The notes beneath the pieces were generated by a model. It saw only the letters and a list, made by a program, of their open reading frames with translations. It had not been told where the DNA came from and did no database searches. Below, one piece after another: positions 60,507 through 64,000 of a DNA stretch of 64,000 nt. Positions within the stretch are counted from its first letter, which is position 1; every line of letters starts with the position of its first letter. Origin of the DNA: Vibrio breoganii (GTDB lineage Bacteria > Pseudomonadota > Gammaproteobacteria > Enterobacterales > Vibrionaceae); assembly GCF_001677275.1 (NCBI RefSeq), contig NZ_CP016177.1, positions 496,001 to 560,000 on the forward strand, in the 5' to 3' direction. The translations under genes and the position numbers were made by a program.

Positions 60507-60806
60507 ATGAACTTGCAAGCAATGGAGAAAAACTCTCCTCAAGCCATATCATTGCTTAAGGCAATGGCAAACGAGAGACGCCTTTTTATCTTGTGCATGT
60601 TGCATGACAGGGAGTTATCGGTAGGAGAATTGTGCCAACAACTCGACCTTAGCCAGTCAGCATTATCTCAACATCTTGCTTGGCTTAGAGGTGACGGGTT
60701 AGTTGAAACTCGCAAAGAGGCTCAAACGGTCTATTACGCGCTAAGTAGTCCTGAGGTGAAACGCATGATTCATCTGCTGCACGATATGTATTGCTCAGAA
60801 GAGTAG
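60507..60806 (+). CDS. hlyU: HlyU-like ArsR-family winged-helix regulator
   Basis: A 99-residue winged-helix protein: KAMANERRLFILCMLHDREL, ELCQQLDLSQSALSQHLAWL (recognition helix) and ETRKEAQTVYYALSS wing. It matches Vibrio HlyU, which displaces H-NS to activate hemolysin and RTX toxin genes. Cys30 and Cys96 correspond to the two cysteines proposed as redox sensors in V. cholerae HlyU, plus an extra Cys43. There are no metal-binding ArsR residues. No toxin gene is nearby; HlyU usually acts at distant sites. Confidence 0.93.
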   Translation: MNLQAMEKNSPQAISLLKAMANERRLFILCMLHDRELSVGELCQQLDLSQSALSQHLAWLRGDGLVETRKEAQTVYYALSSPEVKRMIHLLHDMYCSEE

Positions 60807-60855
60807 TGAGGGGCGCAACTGGCGCCTTTTGACGTGTTACAGGATCGACAGATAC

Positions 60856-60883
60856 AAAAAAACCGGCAGAAGCCGGTTTTTTA
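60856..60883. terminator. Bidirectional terminator between hlyU and rpsT
   Basis: Arms AAAAAACCGGC/GCCGGTTTTTT around AGAA, with A/T runs on both sides, between two convergent genes. Confidence 0.92.
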
Positions 60884-60901
60884 TCTGAATCGAAGTTCTA
60901 A

Positions 60902-61162
60902 TTAAAGAGCTTTGATTGCAGCAGCGAAGCGTGCCTTATGACGTGCAGCTTTATTCTTATGAATAAGGCCTTTAGTCGCAGCGCGATCTAGGATCGGTGC
61001 AACAGCTTTAAGTTCAGCAGTTGCAGCTTCTTTGTCGCCAGCTTCAATAGCAGCGATAGTTTTTTTCATGTAAGTGCGCATCATAGAACGACGGCTAGCA
61101 TTGTGCTGGCGACGTTTCTCAGCTTGGATAGCGCGCTTCTTAGCAGATTTACTGTTTGCCAA
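60902..61162 (-). CDS. rpsT: 30S ribosomal protein S20
   Basis: 86 residues from a TTG start at 61162, giving [20 protein letters not shown], the conserved S20 N-terminus. An ATG 33 bp upstream (61195) is in frame but would add 11 unrelated residues ([10 protein letters not shown]). E. coli rpsT also starts with UUG, and that weak start is used for autoregulation. GGGAG lies upstream at correct spacing. The rest is basic helical protein ending FAAAIKAL. It is convergent with hlyU and divergent from murJ, as in most relatives. Confidence 0.97.
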   Translation of the reverse strand: MANSKSAKKRAIQAEKRRQHNASRRSMMRTYMKKTIAAIEAGDKEAATAELKAVAPILDRAATKGLIHKNKAARHKARFAAAIKAL

Positions 61163-61462
61163 GGGTCTAACTCCCAAAAACTTGTTCGGTAACAATATAG
61201 GGCGTGGAGAATGCCTGTTTGCTAATCGAAAGTCAATTGATTTGTGTGAAAACTCATCTAAAACAATGTAATTTTGTTTCGACGGGTTAACACGGTTAAG
61301 ATGGCGGGGATTTTAACAGCATTTGGGGGTTAGATCTACACTCAACCTCAGATACTTCCCCCTAAGTGTATATATCAATAAGTTGGAGTATCTTTCTGGT
61401 AGGCTATGCCTTCGCTAGGAGCATGCTAATTGCTAGTTGCATCAGTTGATTAAGGAATAAAA

Positions 61463-63022
61463 GTGAGTAAAGGACTTCTTCGGTCGGGCGCTATTGTCAG
61501 TGCCATGACTCTAGTCTCTCGTGTTTTAGGGTTAGTTCGCGACGTTGTGGTTGCCAACCTTATGGGTGCAGGAGCAAGCGCAGACGTATTCTTCTTTGCC
61601 AACAAGATCCCAAACTTTTTAAGACGATTGTTTGCTGAAGGGGCTTTCTCACAAGCCTTTGTCCCCGTGTTAACTGAATATCACTCCAAAGGTGATATGA
61701 ATGAAACGAGGCAATTGATCGCTAAGGTGTCAGGAACGCTCGGGGTGATTGTCTCCATTGTCACCGTTGTTGGTGTTTTAGGATCCGGTGTGGTGACGGC
61801 AATCTTTGGTACTGGCTGGTTCCTAGATTGGCTAAATGGCGGTCCATCGGCTGAAAAATTTGAGATGGCCAGCTTAATGCTGAAGATCACCTTTCCTTAT
61901 TTATGGTTTATCACCTTTGTTGCCTTATCAGGGGCAATACTGAATACCTTGGGCAAGTTTGCGGTTTCTTCGTTTACTCCCGTATTCCTGAACGTGATGA
62001 TCATTCTATCGGCAACCATGATCTCACCACGCCTCGACAATCCAGAGATAGGATTGGCGATAGGTGTTTTCCTTGGTGGTTTGGTGCAGTTTTTCTTCCA
62101 ACTTCCTTTTCTTATTAAAGAAGGCGTTCTGGTTAAACCTAAATGGGGCTGGCGTGACCCTGGTGTGGTGAGAATTCGCACCCTGATGATCCCTGCATTA
62201 TTTGGTGTCTCTGTCAGTCAGATCAACTTGCTGCTGGATACCTTCATTGCCAGTTTTCTGCAAACAGGCTCGATTAGCTGGCTCTATTACTCTGACCGTC
62301 TTCTTGAATTTCCCTTAGGCTTGTTCGGTATTGCCATTGCAACTGTGATTTTGCCTGCCTTATCTCGAAAACACGTCGATGCACAAAGCGAAGGCTTTGC
62401 TTCAACGATGGATTGGGGTGTGCGCATGGTGTTACTGCTTGGATTGCCAGCCATGCTAGGTTTGATCGTATTGGCAAAACCTATGCTAATGGTACTGTTT
62501 ATGCGTGGAGAATTCGGTGTCCATGAGGTGCAGCAGTCTTCTTATTCATTAGTGGCCTATGCCTCCGGCTTATTGAACTTCATGTTAATTAAGGTACTAG
62601 CGCCTGGTTATTACTCCCGCCAAGATACGAAAACGCCAGTGCGCTACGGCATTATCGCGATGACGTCTAACATGGTGTTCAATATTATTTTTGCTTGGCA
62701 TTACGGTTATGTTGGCCTAGCAATGGCCACGGCCTTGTCGGCATTTGTGAATATGGGCTTATTGTATAGAGGCTTGCACAAAGCTCAGGTGTACCGTTTA
62801 ACTCGTCAAACCCTTGGCTTTATGTTGCGCCTTGGAATATCGGGTAGCGCTATGGTAGGCGCCATCTTATATCTACTTAAGCCACTAGAGAGTTGGCTGA
62901 GCATGTCTCTTACTGAGAGAATTCTTGAGTTAACCTTGATGATAGGGACTGGTGGTGTGGCGTATTTATTAACGGCATTAGTGCTTGGTGTTCGATTTAA
63001 GCACCTAAAAGCCAGTGCTTAA
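61463..63022 (+). CDS. murJ: Lipid II flippase MurJ (MviN)
   Basis: A 519-residue protein with 14 predicted membrane segments (E. coli: 511). MATE-like MOP fold; family blocks: SRVLGLVRDVVVANLMGAG (about 21-39), FFANKIPNFLRRLFAEGAFSQAFVP (in part), and SWLYYSDRLLEFPLGLFGIA. The basic residues in RRLFAEG are in the central cavity. It flips lipid II across the inner membrane for cell-wall synthesis. Start GTG at 61463 with AAGGAATAAAA upstream. ribF follows, as is usual. Confidence 0.97.
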   Translation: MSKGLLRSGAIVSAMTLVSRVLGLVRDVVVANLMGAGASADVFFFANKIPNFLRRLFAEGAFSQAFVPVLTEYHSKGDMNETRQLIAKVSGTLGVIVSIVTVVGVLGSGVVTAIFGTGWFLDWLNGGPSAEKFEMASLMLKITFPYLWFITFVALSGAILNTLGKFAVSSFTPVFLNVMIILSATMISPRLDNPEIGLAIGVFLGGLVQFFFQLPFLIKEGVLVKPKWGWRDPGVVRIRTLMIPALFGVSVSQINLLLDTFIASFLQTGSISWLYYSDRLLEFPLGLFGIAIATVILPALSRKHVDAQSEGFASTMDWGVRMVLLLGLPAMLGLIVLAKPMLMVLFMRGEFGVHEVQQSSYSLVAYASGLLNFMLIKVLAPGYYSRQDTKTPVRYGIIAMTSNMVFNIIFAWHYGYVGLAMATALSAFVNMGLLYRGLHKAQVYRLTRQTLGFMLRLGISGSAMVGAILYLLKPLESWLSMSLTERILELTLMIGTGGVAYLLTALVLGVRFKHLKASA

Positions 63023-63148
63023 TTTAGGTCAAAATAAATCAGCGCTTCTCGTTGCTAGCATCTATTACAGGTTTCGGTATATAATTCGCCAGTTTAGGGC
63101 TGTATGGCCCACAATGTCGACTGAGAAGGTTAGGTTTTAACACGTTAC

Positions 63149-64000
63149 ATGCATCTTATCCGAGGTAGCCACAACATACGCTCTGAGCATCAGGGGTGTG
63201 TCTTGACCATAGGTAACTTTGATGGTGTCCACTTAGGGCATCAAACGGTCTTGAAGCAGGTACAACAAAAAGCTGAAGTTCTTGGTCTTCCCGCTGTGGT
63301 GATGACGTTTGAACCCCAGCCTTTAGAGCTATTCCTGCAAAGTAAGGCGCCAGCTAGGCTGACTCGGTTGCGTGATAAATACGTGCAACTCAGTAAATTG
63401 AACCTAGAGCGATTGCTTTGTGTGAACTTTAGTAAGCGCTTTGCCGGACTTCCTCCAGAGCAGTTTATTAAAGAGTTGCTGGTGGAAAAGCTTGGTGTGA
63501 AATTTCTCGTTGTTGGTGATGATTTTCGCTTTGGACGTAAACGTCAAGGTGACTTTTCTATGCTTCAACAAGCAGGAAAAGAGTATGGATTTGAGGTTGT
63601 GAGCACTGAAAGTTTCTGTCTAAATACAGAAAGAGTCAGCAGCACAGCAATTCGTCAGGCGTTAGCCAATGACGAACTGGCACAAGCCAAATCCATGCTA
63701 GGAAGACACTACAGCATTAGTGGGCGTGTATCACACGGACGAAAGCTAGGAAGAACCATAGGTTTTCCTACTGCGAATATCCCATTAAAGCGAACTGTGT
63801 CTCCCGTCTCTGGCGTGTATGTGGTGGAAACCAGCATAGACGGTCGAATGGTTGGTGGCGTGGCTAATGTTGGCCAACGACCAACAGTAAACGGTGTACG
63901 ACAGCAACTAGAAGTACACTTTTTTGATTTTTCAGAAGATTTATACGGCAGACAATTAGAGGTCTGCCTTTTACACAAGTTGCGCGAAGAAGTGAAATTC
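63149..64000 (+). CDS. ribF: Bifunctional riboflavin kinase / FAD synthetase, partial
   Basis: Open from ATG 63149 to the window edge, 284 codons of a protein normally about 310 long. The N-terminal adenylyltransferase domain has TIGNFDGVHLGHQTVL (about 20-35), GDDFRFGRKR (about 125-134) and SSTAIRQAL; the C-terminal flavokinase domain has SGRVSHGRKLGRTIGFPTAN (about 191-210) and GVYVVE, GGVANVG. It makes FMN and FAD. The start MHLIRGSHNIR matches the E. coli opening. It lies 126 bp after murJ; the usual next gene, ileS, would be beyond the window. Confidence 0.96.
   Translation, partial: MHLIRGSHNIRSEHQGCVLTIGNFDGVHLGHQTVLKQVQQKAEVLGLPAVVMTFEPQPLELFLQSKAPARLTRLRDKYVQLSKLNLERLLCVNFSKRFAGLPPEQFIKELLVEKLGVKFLVVGDDFRFGRKRQGDFSMLQQAGKEYGFEVVSTESFCLNTERVSSTAIRQALANDELAQAKSMLGRHYSISGRVSHGRKLGRTIGFPTANIPLKRTVSPVSGVYVVETSIDGRMVGGVANVGQRPTVNGVRQQLEVHFFDFSEDLYGRQLEVCLLHKLREEVKF

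Overview
The window is a stretch of the main chromosome of a Vibrionaceae bacterium, most likely a Vibrio. This rests on the 16S/23S sequences, on hlyU next to nhaR and nptA, on a BtsS/BtsR pair beside a short CstA-type carrier, and on oversized PstC/PstA permeases. Almost everything is housekeeping gene content. I see no prophage, integron, CRISPR array or intact insertion sequence. The only mobile-looking item is a MITE-like palindrome of about 160 bp at 57825-57984.

Layout. 1-7.7 kb: a CstA-family carrier (probable pyruvate uptake), a small lipoprotein, the peptidoglycan-recycling genes anmK-murQ and nagZ, and the btsS-btsR two-component pair. 7.7-10.1 kb: the tyrosine operon aroF-tyrA behind a TyrR operator. 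10.2-19.1 kb: ettA, slt, trpR, yjjX, pheA, raiA, mltF and bamD. 19.2-23.6 kb: rluD-pgeF and clpB with a sigma-32-type promoter. 23.7-30.3 kb: a complete rRNA operon (16S, tRNA-Glu, -Lys, -Ala, -Val, 23S, 5S, tRNA-Asp) ending in an unusual run of three terminator hairpins and a copied tRNA-Asp tail. 30.5-34.7 kb: an EamA exporter, a DUF6314-like gene, yfhL-trhP (tRNA hydroxylation) and rdgC. 34.8-47.1 kb: a phosphate block of phoB-phoR-pstS-like, ppk-ppx, and pstC-pstA-pstB-phoU, with three predicted Pho boxes. 47.1-50.1 kb: cutC, a 2-Cys peroxiredoxin divergent from oxyR, and a small unknown gene. 50.1-56.7 kb: mutH, a 612-bp intergenic region rich in DnaA boxes and GATC sites, then rppH-ptsP-TauE-lgt-thyA. 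56.8-64 kb: an outer-membrane beta-barrel protein, the MITE, nptA, nhaR, hlyU, rpsT, murJ and the start of ribF, which runs off the window.

How the parts fit. Three exact 20-bp-spaced repeats upstream of the CstA gene match the published BtsR half-site, tying the two-component pair at 5.2-7.6 kb to the carrier at 0-1.5 kb. The phosphate block carries sensing (PhoR, PhoU), transcription (PhoB), uptake (PstCAB plus a PstS-like protein) and polyphosphate storage and release (Ppk, Ppx), with PhoB-type promoters placed to drive phoB, ppk and pstC. Aromatic metabolism is represented by aroF-tyrA, pheA and trpR. Cell-wall turnover is represented by slt, mltF, nagZ, anmK, murQ and murJ.

Most unexpected signals: an attenuator-like arrangement between bamD and mltF, where one RNA arm can pair either with an upstream copy or with the mltF ribosome-binding site; the DnaA-box/GATC cluster between mutH and rppH; the triplicated BtsR site; two 7-bp-period tandem arrays; and the odd terminators behind the rRNA operon. 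All functional statements are made by reading the sequence and recalling families; no search or folding program was run.
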